Assembly: GCA_964483325.1 (NCBI GenBank)
Contig: CAZAAW010000001.1
Location: forward strand, 355,056 to 419,055
Length of the DNA stretch: 64,000 bases
Origin: CAZAAW01 sp964483325
Lineage (GTDB): Bacteria > Pseudomonadota > Alphaproteobacteria > Rhizobiales > Kaistiaceae
Reading direction: 5' to 3'
Shown one piece after another: positions 47,781-56,609 of this stretch; within the stretch, counting starts at the first letter, position 1, and every line of letters begins with the position of its first letter. The notes under the pieces are model-generated. The model ran no database searches. It was not told the origin of the DNA and saw nothing but the letters and a program-made list of their open reading frames with translations. The translations under genes and the position numbers were made by a program.

Positions 47781-48488
47781 TTACGCGGCCGCCTGGTCGC
47801 GGCGACGGGTATTGGACTGCTCGCCCTCGGTCGTCCGGCGCTCGGACGCCATCGGGTCGTGTTCCATGATCTCGCCCTTGAAGATCCAGACCTTGATCCC
47901 GCAGGTGCCGTAGGCGGTGTGCGCCGTGGCGACGCCATAGTCGATGTCGGCGCGCAGCGTGTGCAGCGGCACCCGGCCCTCGCGGTACCATTCGGTGCGG
48001 GCGATCTCGGCGCCGCCGAGACGGCCGCCGCAGGTGATGCGGATGCCCTCGGCGCCAAGGCGCATGGCCGACTGCACGGCGCGCTTCATGGCGCGGCGGA
48101 AGGCGACGCGGCGCTCCAGCTGCTGGGCGATATTGGCCGCCACCAGGCTGGCGTCGATCTCCGGCTTGCGCACCTCAACGATGTTGATGTGCACTTCCGA
48201 ATTGGTCATCGAGCCGACCTTCTTGCGCAGCTTCTCGATGTCGGCGCCCTTCTTGCCGATGACGATGCCCGGCCGGGCCGAGTGGATCGTCACGCGCGCC
48301 TTCCGGTGCGGCCGCTCGATGACGATCTTCGACACCGAGGCCTGCTTGAGGTCCTTCATCAGCGACTCGCGGATCGCCACGTCCTCATGCAGCAGCTTGC
48401 CGTACTCGTCCTTGCCGGCGAACCAGCGCGAATCCCACGTCCGGTTGATGCCGAGGCGAAGGCCGATCGGATTGACTTTCTGGCCCAT
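47781..48488 (-). CDS. rpsC: 30S ribosomal protein S3
   Basis: S3 sits at the mRNA entry. The 235 residues include the KH domain with VIGKKGADIEKLRKKV (GxxG loop) and the C-terminal signature TCGGRLGGAEIARTEWYREG. The last 20 residues are polar and variable. The start overlaps the rplV stop (ATGA). Confidence 0.98.
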   Translation of the reverse strand: MGQKVNPIGLRLGINRTWDSRWFAGKDEYGKLLHEDVAIRESLMKDLKQASVSKIVIERPHRKARVTIHSARPGIVIGKKGADIEKLRKKVGSMTNSEVHINIVEVRKPEIDASLVAANIAQQLERRVAFRRAMKRAVQSAMRLGAEGIRITCGGRLGGAEIARTEWYREGRVPLHTLRADIDYGVATAHTAYGTCGIKVWIFKGEIMEHDPMASERRTTEGEQSNTRRRDQAAA

Positions 48489-48865
48489 CAGGCGGCCTCC
48501 ACTTCGCGAACCACAATGGTCAGATGCGAGAATTGCTTTTGGATGCGGCCGACACGGCCGCGGGCCCGCGGCGTCCAGCGCTTCATGACCATCGACTTGC
48601 CGACATGCGCCTCGGCGACAACCAGGGAATCGACGTCAAGGCCGTGATTGTTCTCGGCATTGGCGATCGCCGACTCCAGCACCTTCTTGACCGACACGGC
48701 GATGCGCTTGCGGCTGAAGGTGAGGTCGGCGAGCGCCGTCTGCACCTTCTTGCCGCGGATCAGCCCGGCCACGAGGTTGAGCTTCTGGGTCGACACCCGC
48801 ACCGTGCGCAGCACGGCCTGGGCCTCGGTGTCCTTGAGCGCCCGGGGCGCCTTCGGCTTGCTCAT
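48488..48865 (-). CDS. rplV: 50S ribosomal protein L22
   Basis: L22 lines the peptide exit tunnel. It has 125 residues with KLNLVAGLIRGKKVQTAL and the tunnel loop region ending KRWTPRARGRVGRIQK. It lies two bases after rpsS. Confidence 0.98.
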   Translation of the reverse strand: MSKPKAPRALKDTEAQAVLRTVRVSTQKLNLVAGLIRGKKVQTALADLTFSRKRIAVSVKKVLESAIANAENNHGLDVDSLVVAEAHVGKSMVMKRWTPRARGRVGRIQKQFSHLTIVVREVEAA

Positions 48866-48867
48866 GA

Positions 48868-49146
48868 CTACTTCCTCTTCGCCTTCTTGTCGGCGGTGTG
48901 GCCGTGATAGGTGCGGCTCGGCGAGAACTCGCCAAACTTGTGCCCGACCATGTCCTCCGACACGGCGACCGGAATGTGCTTCTGGCCGTTGTAGACGCCG
49001 AAGGTGAGCCCGACGAACTGCGGCAGGATGGTGGAGCGCCGGCTCCAGATCTTGATCACTTCGTTGCGGCCGGTCTCACGCGACTTCTCCGCCTTGCGCA
49101 GCAGATAGCCGTCGACGAACGGGCCCTTCCAGATTGAACGAGACAC
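48868..49146 (-). CDS. rpsS: 30S ribosomal protein S19
   Basis: S19 has 92 residues. The start is GTG at 49146, with GAGGG about eight bases upstream. It reads MSRSIWKGPFVDGYL, and the C-terminal GHKFGEFSPSRTYHGHTADK is typical. Confidence 0.98.
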   Translation of the reverse strand: MSRSIWKGPFVDGYLLRKAEKSRETGRNEVIKIWSRRSTILPQFVGLTFGVYNGQKHIPVAVSEDMVGHKFGEFSPSRTYHGHTADKKAKRK

Positions 49147-49158
49147 GGGCGGCCCTCT

Positions 49159-49995
49159 TTAGTTGCCCTTGCGCAGATGACGGCTGCGCGCGATGAACTT
49201 GTCCGTCGCCTTGTTGCGGCGGGTCCTCTTGCCCTTGGTCGGCTTGCCCCACGGCGTCACCGGATGCCGGCCGCCGGAGGTGCGGCCTTCACCGCCGCCA
49301 TGCGGATGGTCGATCGGGTTCATGGCGACGCCGCGCACGCTCGGCCGCCGGCCGAGCCAGCGGTTGCGGCCGGCCTTGCCGATATTGATGTTGCCGTGGT
49401 CGGGGTTCGACACCGCGCCGACGGTGGCGAAGCAGGTCTGGTGCACCAGGCGCTGCTCGCCCGAGTTGAGGCGCAGGATGGCGTAGCCCTGGTCGCGCCC
49501 GACATACTGGGCGTAGGTGCCGGCGGAGCGGGCGATCTGGCCGCCCTTGCCGGGCTTCATCTCGACATTGTGGACGATCGTGCCGACCGGCATGGCCTGC
49601 AGCGGCATGGCATTGCCCGGCTTCACGTCCGCCTGGCTGGAGGAGACGACGCTGTCTCCGGCGGCCAGCCGCTGCGGCGCCAGGATATAGCTCAGCTCGC
49701 CGTCCTGGTAGCGCAGCAGCGCGATGAAGGCGGTGCGGTTGGGATCGTATTCCAGCCGCTCGACGACCGCCGGGACATCCAGCTTGCGCCGCTTGAAATC
49801 GACGATGCGATAGGTCCGCTTGTGGCCGCCGCCGCGCCGCCGCGCCGTCAGGCGGCCGGCGCTGTTGCGCCCGCCGGTGCCCGTCAGGCCCTCGGTGAGG
49901 CCCTTGACCGGCTTGCCCTTGTGCAGGCCCGAACGATCGACGGTGACGAGCTGACGAAGGCTCGGCGTAATCGGCTTGTATGTCTTCAGCGCCAT
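49159..49995 (-). CDS. rplB: 50S ribosomal protein L2
   Basis: L2 is needed for subunit association and peptidyl transfer. The 278 residues contain RRGGGHKRTYRIVDFKRRK and, near the C-terminus, RGVAMNPIDHPHGGGEGRT with the critical histidine. It starts at ATG 49995 ten bases after rplW. Confidence 0.98.
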   Translation of the reverse strand: MALKTYKPITPSLRQLVTVDRSGLHKGKPVKGLTEGLTGTGGRNSAGRLTARRRGGGHKRTYRIVDFKRRKLDVPAVVERLEYDPNRTAFIALLRYQDGELSYILAPQRLAAGDSVVSSSQADVKPGNAMPLQAMPVGTIVHNVEMKPGKGGQIARSAGTYAQYVGRDQGYAILRLNSGEQRLVHQTCFATVGAVSNPDHGNINIGKAGRNRWLGRRPSVRGVAMNPIDHPHGGGEGRTSGGRHPVTPWGKPTKGKRTRRNKATDKFIARSRHLRKGN

Positions 49996-50005
49996 GGCTT
50001 CCGTC

Positions 50006-50296
50006 TCACAGACCTGTGGTGACGTCGATGGACTGGCCGTCGGCCAGCGTCACGACGGCCCGCTTGATATCGCTGAGCGAGCCCTTGATGCCGCGGAAGC
50101 GGCGGACCTTGCCCTTGCGGATCAGCGTGTTGACGCCCGTCACCTTGACTTTGAACAGCGCTTCGACGGCCGCCTTGATCTCGGGCTTGGTCGCCGTCCG
50201 CGCCACGTTGAAGACGACCTTGTTCTGCTCGGAGGCTTCGGTCGACTTCTCGGTGATGGCCGGGCTGCGGATGATGTCGTAATGGCTCAACTTCAT
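50006..50296 (-). CDS. rplW: 50S ribosomal protein L23
   Basis: L23 is the docking point for trigger factor and SRP. It has 96 residues with YDIIRSPAITEKSTEASEQN at the N-terminus. The start overlaps the rplD stop (ATGA). The partner trigger factor is also encoded in this window. Confidence 0.98.
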   Translation of the reverse strand: MKLSHYDIIRSPAITEKSTEASEQNKVVFNVARTATKPEIKAAVEALFKVKVTGVNTLIRKGKVRRFRGIKGSLSDIKRAVVTLADGQSIDVTTGL

Positions 50297-50913
50297 TTCA
50301 GCCGCTCCTGGAGGGCGTCGACCGCCGCGCGGGTCAGCACCAGCTTCTGCCGCCGCAGGATGTCGTAGACATTAATGCCCTGCACCGGCAGCACGTCGAT
50401 CTGGCCGATATTGCGGGCGGCGAGGCGGAAATTGTCCTCGATCGCCGCGCCGCCGATGATCAGCGCGTTGGTGAGGCCGAGCGCCGCGAAGTGATCCTTC
50501 AGGGCCTTGGTCTTCGGCGCGTCGATCGCCACGTCCTCGATGAGGATGAGATCGGCCTCCTTGGCCTTGACCGACAGCGCATGCTTCAGCGCCAGCGCCC
50601 TCACCTTCTTCGGCAGATCGTGCGCATGGCTGCGCACGACCGGGCCGAACGCCTTGCCGCCGCCGCGGAACTGCGGCGCCGACTTGGCGCCGTGGCGGGC
50701 CGAGCCGGTGCCCTTCTGCTTGTAGGCCTTGGCGCCGGTGCGGTTGATCTCGCCGCGCGTCTTGGTCTTGTGCGTCCCGGCCTGCCGTTTCGACAGCTGG
50801 TAGCGCACCATGCGCTGCAGGATGTCGGCCCGCGGCTCCAGGCCGAAGACGTCGTCGCTGAGCGTCATCGAGCCGGACGAGGCGCCGTCCAGGGTCTTTA
50901 CTTCGATATCCAT
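50293..50913 (-). CDS. rplD: 50S ribosomal protein L4
   Basis: L4 has 206 residues. The conserved loop KQKGTGSARHGAKSAPQFRGG extends into the tunnel. In E. coli L4 also represses its own operon; no such leader was identified here. The ATG overlaps the rplC stop by one base. Confidence 0.98.
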   Translation of the reverse strand: MDIEVKTLDGASSGSMTLSDDVFGLEPRADILQRMVRYQLSKRQAGTHKTKTRGEINRTGAKAYKQKGTGSARHGAKSAPQFRGGGKAFGPVVRSHAHDLPKKVRALALKHALSVKAKEADLILIEDVAIDAPKTKALKDHFAALGLTNALIIGGAAIEDNFRLAARNIGQIDVLPVQGINVYDILRRQKLVLTRAAVDALQERLK

Positions 50914-51647
50914 TACTCGGCCCCTTCGGTCGCAGCGGCTTCCTCGGCAGCGGGCGCCGGCGCCGCGCCGTCGCGCAGGCGGAACGAACCCGGCGTCGGC
51001 ACGCCTTCCGGCAGCCGTCGTTTGACGGCGTCGCGCACCAGGATCCAGCCGCCCTTGGCGCCGGGCACGGCGCCCTCGACCATGATCAGGCCGCGGTCGA
51101 CATCGGTGCGGACGATCTTCAGGTTCTGCGTCGTCACCCGCTCGTCGCCGAGATGGCCGGCCATCTTCTTGTTCTTGAAGACCTTGCCGGGATCCTGGCG
51201 CTGGCCGGTGGAACCGTGGGCGCGGTGCGACACCGAGTTGCCGTGGGTGGCGCGGCCGCCGCCGAAGTTCCAGCGCTTCATGACGCCGGCAAAGCCCTTG
51301 CCTATCGACGTCCCGGTGACGTCGACGAACTGGCCGACGACGAAATGGTCGGCGGTGATCTCGGCGCCGACGGCGATCACGTTCTCAGGAGTGACACGAA
51401 ACTCCGCCAGTTTGCGCTTCGGCTCGACCGAGGCCTTGGCGAAATGGCCACGCAGCGGCTTGGGCGTATTGCGTACCTTACGGAGGCCGACGCCGAGCTG
51501 CAGCGCCGTATAGCCGTCCTTCTCATCGGTCCGGTGGGCAACCACCTGGCACTGGTCGAGGCGCAGCACCGTCACCGGCACCTGCTCGCCCGCATCCGTA
51601 TAGATGCGGGTCATCCCGACCTTCTGTGCGATCACACCTGAGCGCAT
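50913..51647 (-). CDS. rplC: 50S ribosomal protein L3
   Basis: L3 has 244 residues, about 35 more than in E. coli. The signature FAGVMKRWNFGGGRATHGNS is present. The extra residues form a C-terminal tail rich in Ala, Glu and Pro (DGAAPAPAAEEAAATEGAE), which is common in alphaproteobacteria. It lies 27 bases after rpsJ. Confidence 0.98.
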   Translation of the reverse strand: MRSGVIAQKVGMTRIYTDAGEQVPVTVLRLDQCQVVAHRTDEKDGYTALQLGVGLRKVRNTPKPLRGHFAKASVEPKRKLAEFRVTPENVIAVGAEITADHFVVGQFVDVTGTSIGKGFAGVMKRWNFGGGRATHGNSVSHRAHGSTGQRQDPGKVFKNKKMAGHLGDERVTTQNLKIVRTDVDRGLIMVEGAVPGAKGGWILVRDAVKRRLPEGVPTPGSFRLRDGAAPAPAAEEAAATEGAE

Positions 51648-51674
51648 GGGAATGCCTTGCTTTCTTCGCTCGTC

Positions 51675-51983
51675 CTAGAGCTTGATCTCGACGTCGACGC
51701 CGGCGGCCAGATCCAGCTTCATCAGCGCATCGACCGTCTGCGGCGTCGGATCGACGATGTCGAGCAGGCGCTTGTGGGTGCGCATCTCGAACTGTTCGCG
51801 GCTCTTCTTGTCGACATGCGGCGAGCGGTTGACGGTGAACTTCTCAATCCGCGTCGGCAGCGGGATAGGACCGCGCACGCGCGCACCCGTCCGCTTGGCC
51901 GTGGAAACGATCTCGCGCGTCGACGTATCGAGGATGCGATGGTCGAACGCCTTGAGGCGGATCCGGATGTTTTGGCCGTTCAT
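51675..51983 (-). CDS. rpsJ: 30S ribosomal protein S10
   Basis: S10, also the NusE antitermination factor, has 102 residues and begins MNGQNIRIRLKAFDHRILD. The signature GPIPLPTRIEKFTVNRSPHVDK follows. It is the first gene of the S10 cluster and is preceded by a strong hairpin in the 61-base spacer behind tuf. Confidence 0.98.
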   Translation of the reverse strand: MNGQNIRIRLKAFDHRILDTSTREIVSTAKRTGARVRGPIPLPTRIEKFTVNRSPHVDKKSREQFEMRTHKRLLDIVDPTPQTVDALMKLDLAAGVDVEIKL

Positions 51984-52002
51984 GCTTGTTCTTCTTCCCG
52001 CT

Positions 52003-52026
52003 ATGGCCGGGCGGATGCCCGGCCAT
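52003..52026 (-). promoter_or_regulatory. Perfect hairpin between tuf and rpsJ
   Basis: ATGGCCGGGC and GCCCGGCCAT form a perfect 10-bp stem around GGAT, 19 bases upstream of the rpsJ ATG and 18 bases after the tuf stop. No T run follows on the minus strand. It may be an mRNA processing site or a partial terminator that lowers S10 cluster expression relative to tuf. Confidence 0.6.
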
Positions 52027-52044
52027 CCATGGCCGACGCTGTGA

Positions 52045-53235
<1,191 letters not shown>

Positions 53236-53280
53236 TTGGGCTCTCCGTCTTCAATGGGGACAGGTTCGGGGGACCGGGGA

Positions 53281-55356
53281 TCAGGCGAACTTCGCCTGAA
53301 CCTCCTGGGCAACAGCCTGCGGAACCTGCTCGTAATGGTCGAACTGCATGGTGTAGCTGGCACGTCCCTGGCTCATCGAGCGCAGCTGGTTGACGTAGCC
53401 GAACATGTTGGCCAGCGGCACGAAGGCCGTGATGACATTGGCGTTGCCGCGCATGTCCTGGCCCTGGATCTGGCCGCGCCGGGAATTGAGGTCGCCGATC
53501 ACCGAGCCGACATACTCTTCCGGCGACACGACCTCGACCTTCATGATCGGCTCCAGGAGCGCCGGGCTGGCCTTCTCGATGCCCTCGCGCAGCGCGGCGC
53601 GGGCGGCGATCTCGAAGGCGAGCGCCGAGGAGTCGACCTCGTGGTAGGCGCCGTCGATCAACGCCACCTTGACGTCGACGACCGGGAAGCCGGCCAGCGG
53701 CCCCGACGACATGACCGAGTTGAGGCCCTTCTCGACGCCCGGGATGTACTCCTTCGGCACCGTGCCGCCGACGATCTTCGACTCGAACTCGAAGCCCTTG
53801 CCGGTCTCGTTCGGCTCGATCACCAGCTTGACGCGGGCGAACTGGCCCGAGCCGCCAGACTGCTTCTTGTGCGTGTAGTCGATCTCGGTCTGGCGGCGGA
53901 TGGTCTCGCGATAGGCCACCTGCGGGGCGCCGACATTGACCTTGATGTTGTACGGGGCGCGGCGGAGGATATCGATCTTGATGTCGAGATGCAGCTCGCC
54001 CATGCCCTTGATGATCGTCTGGCCCGACTCCTGGTCGGTCGAGACGCTGAAGGACGGGTCTTCGCCGGCGAGCTTCTGCAGCGCCGTGCCGAGCTTCTCC
54101 TGGTCGGCCTTGGTCGCCGCCTCGACGGCCATCTCGATGACCGGCTGCGGGAACTCCATCTTCTCCAGGATCACCGGCTTCAGCGGATCGCACAGCGTAT
54201 CGCCGGTGCGGGTATCCTTGAGGCCGACAAAGGCGACGATGTCGCCGGCATAGGCCTCGTCGATATCCTCGCGGTGATTGGCGTGCATCAGCACCATGCG
54301 GCCGATGCGCTCGCGCTTGTCCTTGGTCGAGTTGAGGACGCTCATGCCCTTCTGCACGACGCCGGAATAGATGCGGCCGAAGGTCAGGATGCCGAAGGGA
54401 TCCTCGATGATCTTGAACGCCAGCATCGACAGCGGCTCGCTGTCGCTGGAATGGCGGACGATCTCCTCGCCGGTCTTGAGGTCGACGCCCTTGGTCGGCG
54501 GCACGTCGAGCGGCGACGGCAGGTAGTCGACGACGGCGTCGAGCAGCGTCTGCACACCCTTGTTCTTGAACGAGGAGCCGGCAAGGATCGGGAACCAGGC
54601 GGAGACGAGCACGGCCTTGCGGATCATGCTCTTCAGCGTCGCCTCGTCCGGCTCGGTGCCTTCGAGGTAAGCCTCCATGGCCGCCTCGTCCATCTCGACG
54701 GCTGCCTCGATGAGCTCCAGCCGGGCGGCGGCGGCGGCCTCCTTCATGTCCTCAGGGATCGGACCGCGGGTGAAATTGGCGCCGAGATTCTCGTCTTCCC
54801 AGATGACCGATTCCATGCGGACGAGGTCGACGATGCCCTTGAAGTTCGACTCCGAGCCGATCGGCAGCTGGATCGGCACCGGACGGGCGCCGAGGCGCGT
54901 GCGGATGTCAGAGACGCACTGCGCGAAGCTGGCGCCGATCTTGTCCATCTTGTTGCAGAAGACGATGCGCGGGACGTGATACTTGTCGCCCTGGCGCCAT
55001 ACGGTCTCGGTCTGCGGCTCGACGCCCTGGTTGGAATCGAGCACGCAGACGGCGCCGTCGAGGACGCGCAGCGAGCGCTCCACCTCGATGGTGAAGTCGA
55101 CATGGCCGGGGGTGTCGATGATGTTGAGGCGCTTGCCGTTCCAGAACGTCGTCGTGGCCGCCGACGTGATGGTGATGCCGCGCTCCTGCTCCTGCTCCAT
55201 GTAGTCCATGGTCGCGGCGCCTTCGTGCGTCTCGCCCATCTTATGGGACTTGCCGGAGTAGTAGAGAATCCGCTCGGTCGTCGTCGTCTTGCCCGCGTCG
55301 ATGTGGGCCATGATGCCGAAGTTGCGGTAGTCCTCGAGCTGATGCGTGCGAGCCAT
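53281..55356 (-). CDS. fusA: Elongation factor G
   Basis: EF-G drives translocation. The 691 residues have AHIDAGKTTTTERIL (G1), DTPGHVDFTIEVERSL (G3) and NKMDKIGASF (G4), followed by domains II to V. Domain IV contains the tip loop GSGQFARVKLVIEP. The start at ATG 55356 lies 21 bases after rpsG. Length is normal. Confidence 0.99.
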   Translation of the reverse strand: MARTHQLEDYRNFGIMAHIDAGKTTTTERILYYSGKSHKMGETHEGAATMDYMEQEQERGITITSAATTTFWNGKRLNIIDTPGHVDFTIEVERSLRVLDGAVCVLDSNQGVEPQTETVWRQGDKYHVPRIVFCNKMDKIGASFAQCVSDIRTRLGARPVPIQLPIGSESNFKGIVDLVRMESVIWEDENLGANFTRGPIPEDMKEAAAAARLELIEAAVEMDEAAMEAYLEGTEPDEATLKSMIRKAVLVSAWFPILAGSSFKNKGVQTLLDAVVDYLPSPLDVPPTKGVDLKTGEEIVRHSSDSEPLSMLAFKIIEDPFGILTFGRIYSGVVQKGMSVLNSTKDKRERIGRMVLMHANHREDIDEAYAGDIVAFVGLKDTRTGDTLCDPLKPVILEKMEFPQPVIEMAVEAATKADQEKLGTALQKLAGEDPSFSVSTDQESGQTIIKGMGELHLDIKIDILRRAPYNIKVNVGAPQVAYRETIRRQTEIDYTHKKQSGGSGQFARVKLVIEPNETGKGFEFESKIVGGTVPKEYIPGVEKGLNSVMSSGPLAGFPVVDVKVALIDGAYHEVDSSALAFEIAARAALREGIEKASPALLEPIMKVEVVSPEEYVGSVIGDLNSRRGQIQGQDMRGNANVITAFVPLANMFGYVNQLRSMSQGRASYTMQFDHYEQVPQAVAQEVQAKFA

Positions 55357-55377
55357 GACGTCTAACCTCTCGGGGAA

Positions 55378-55848
55378 TTACCAGCGATAGTGCGAGAACG
55401 CACGGTTGGCCTCGGCCATGCGGTGCGTGTCTTCGCGCTTCTTGACGGCATTGCCGCGGTTGTTGAAGGCGTCCAGCAGCTCACCGGAGAGCCGCTCGAC
55501 CATTGTCTTCTCGTTGCGGCCGCGCGCCGCGGCGAGCAGCCAGCGGATGGCCAGCGCCTGGCGGCGGCTCGCCCGCACGTCGACCGGCACCTGGTAGGTG
55601 GCGCCGCCGACGCGCCGCGACCGGACCTCGATCTGCGGCATGACGTTGTCGAGCGCCTGCCGGAACACGCCGATCGGATCCTGCTTGGCGCGCGCCTCGA
55701 TCAGGTCGAAGGCGCCGTAGACGATCGTCTCGGCAGTCGATTTCTTGCCGGCGATCATGATGCTGTTCATGAACTTTGCGACGACGACATCGCCGAATTT
55801 GGCGTCCGGGATGATCTCGCGCTTCTCGGCGCTGTGGCGGCGGGACAT
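55378..55848 (-). CDS. rpsG: 30S ribosomal protein S7
   Basis: S7 nucleates assembly of the 30S head. It has 156 residues, starts MSRRHSAEKREI, and contains VRSRRVGGATYQVPVDVRASRR. It lies 15 bases after rpsL. Confidence 0.98.
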   Translation of the reverse strand: MSRRHSAEKREIIPDAKFGDVVVAKFMNSIMIAGKKSTAETIVYGAFDLIEARAKQDPIGVFRQALDNVMPQIEVRSRRVGGATYQVPVDVRASRRQALAIRWLLAAARGRNEKTMVERLSGELLDAFNNRGNAVKKREDTHRMAEANRAFSHYRW

Positions 55849-55863
55849 GCTCTCTCTCCCGGA

Positions 55864-56235
55864 TTACTTCGGACGCTTGGCGCCGTACTTGGAACGGCGC
55901 TGGCGACGGTCCTTGACGCCCTGCGTGTCGAGGACGCCGCGGATGATGTGGTAGCGCACGCCGGGCAGGTCCTTGACGCGACCGCCGCGGATCATGACGA
56001 CCGAGTGCTCCTGGAGATTATGGCCCTCGCCGGGGATGTAGCCGATCACCTCGAAGCCGTTCTGCAGGCGCACCTTGGCGACCTTGCGCAGCGCCGAGTT
56101 CGGCTTCTTCGGGGTCGTGGTGTAGACGCGCGTGCAGACGCCGCGCTTCTGCGGGTTCTCCTGCAGCGCCGGCACTTTGTTCCGCTTCGCCGGGGCAATC
56201 CGCGGCTTGCGGATGAGCTGGTTGATCGTCGGCAT
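55864..56235 (-). CDS. rpsL: 30S ribosomal protein S12
   Basis: S12 sits in the decoding centre. The 123 residues start MPTINQLIRKPRI at ATG 56235. The decoding loop TTPKKPNSALRKVAKVRL has lysine at the classical streptomycin-resistance position 43, so the wild-type sensitive residue is kept. The later GEGHNLQEHSVVMIRGGRVKDL is normal. It is the first gene of the ribosomal block and has a long leader. Confidence 0.98.
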   Translation of the reverse strand: MPTINQLIRKPRIAPAKRNKVPALQENPQKRGVCTRVYTTTPKKPNSALRKVAKVRLQNGFEVIGYIPGEGHNLQEHSVVMIRGGRVKDLPGVRYHIIRGVLDTQGVKDRRQRRSKYGAKRPK

Positions 56236-56467
56236 CCCTTGCCTTCCGCTGAGCGGCGGACCCATCCGCCGGCTCCACAATCGCCAAACATGAAGAGCGC
56301 TCTGACCGCTTGCGCGGCAGGCGCTCCGAACAGCAGAGGATCACGGCCAGGGCCGCGATCGTGCGCTCCAACTGAACTCTGTCGAGTCCGGCCAGTGTTT
56401 AGGTTCGTTGGGTTCAGAGCGCGTCGCTCCGAAACGGCAAAACCTACGACCTGCCGAAAGCCGGCGG
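56236..56467 (-). other. Long noncoding leader of the str operon
   Basis: Between rpsL and the end of the autotransporter gene lie 374 bases without a gene. This part, downstream of the candidate promoter, would be a 5' leader of roughly 225 bases. I see short GC-rich stems, among them the pairing CGGATGG with CCCATCCG next to rpsL, but no known riboswitch or ribosomal-protein box. The bases 56497-56609 hold the autotransporter terminator and little else. Confidence 0.5.
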
Positions 56468-56496
56468 AACCTACTTACTCACCCCAGTCGGGTCAA
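56468..56496 (-). promoter_or_regulatory. Candidate promoter of the rpsL-fusA-tuf-ribosomal block
   Basis: On the minus strand TTGACC (56491-56496) and TAGGTT (56468-56473) are exactly 17 bases apart. The predicted start near 56461 lies about 225 bases before rpsL. It is the best sigma-70-like match in the gap. Confidence 0.5.
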
Positions 56497-56558
56497 CCCC
56501 CGGGAAGCGATATTTTCCGCGGCTTCGCCTAGGTAAGCAGCGCTGCCCGAAACAACAA

Positions 56559-56581
56559 GGCCGCGGAGACGATCCGCGGCC
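56559..56581 (-). terminator. Terminator after the autotransporter gene
   Basis: GGCCGCGGA and TCCGCGGCC form a perfect 9-bp stem around GACGA, 29 bases past the stop at 56610. On the minus strand TTGTTGTTT follows, an interrupted T run. Confidence 0.8.
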
Positions 56582-56609
56582 CTGAAAGGAGAATTCAGCC
56601 TTTCCGCGC

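Noticed and set aside
47314..47991. Long N-terminal extension of rpmC
   Set aside because: The frame stays open because of high GC, but it overlaps rplP and rpsC. Only the last 67 codons match L29.
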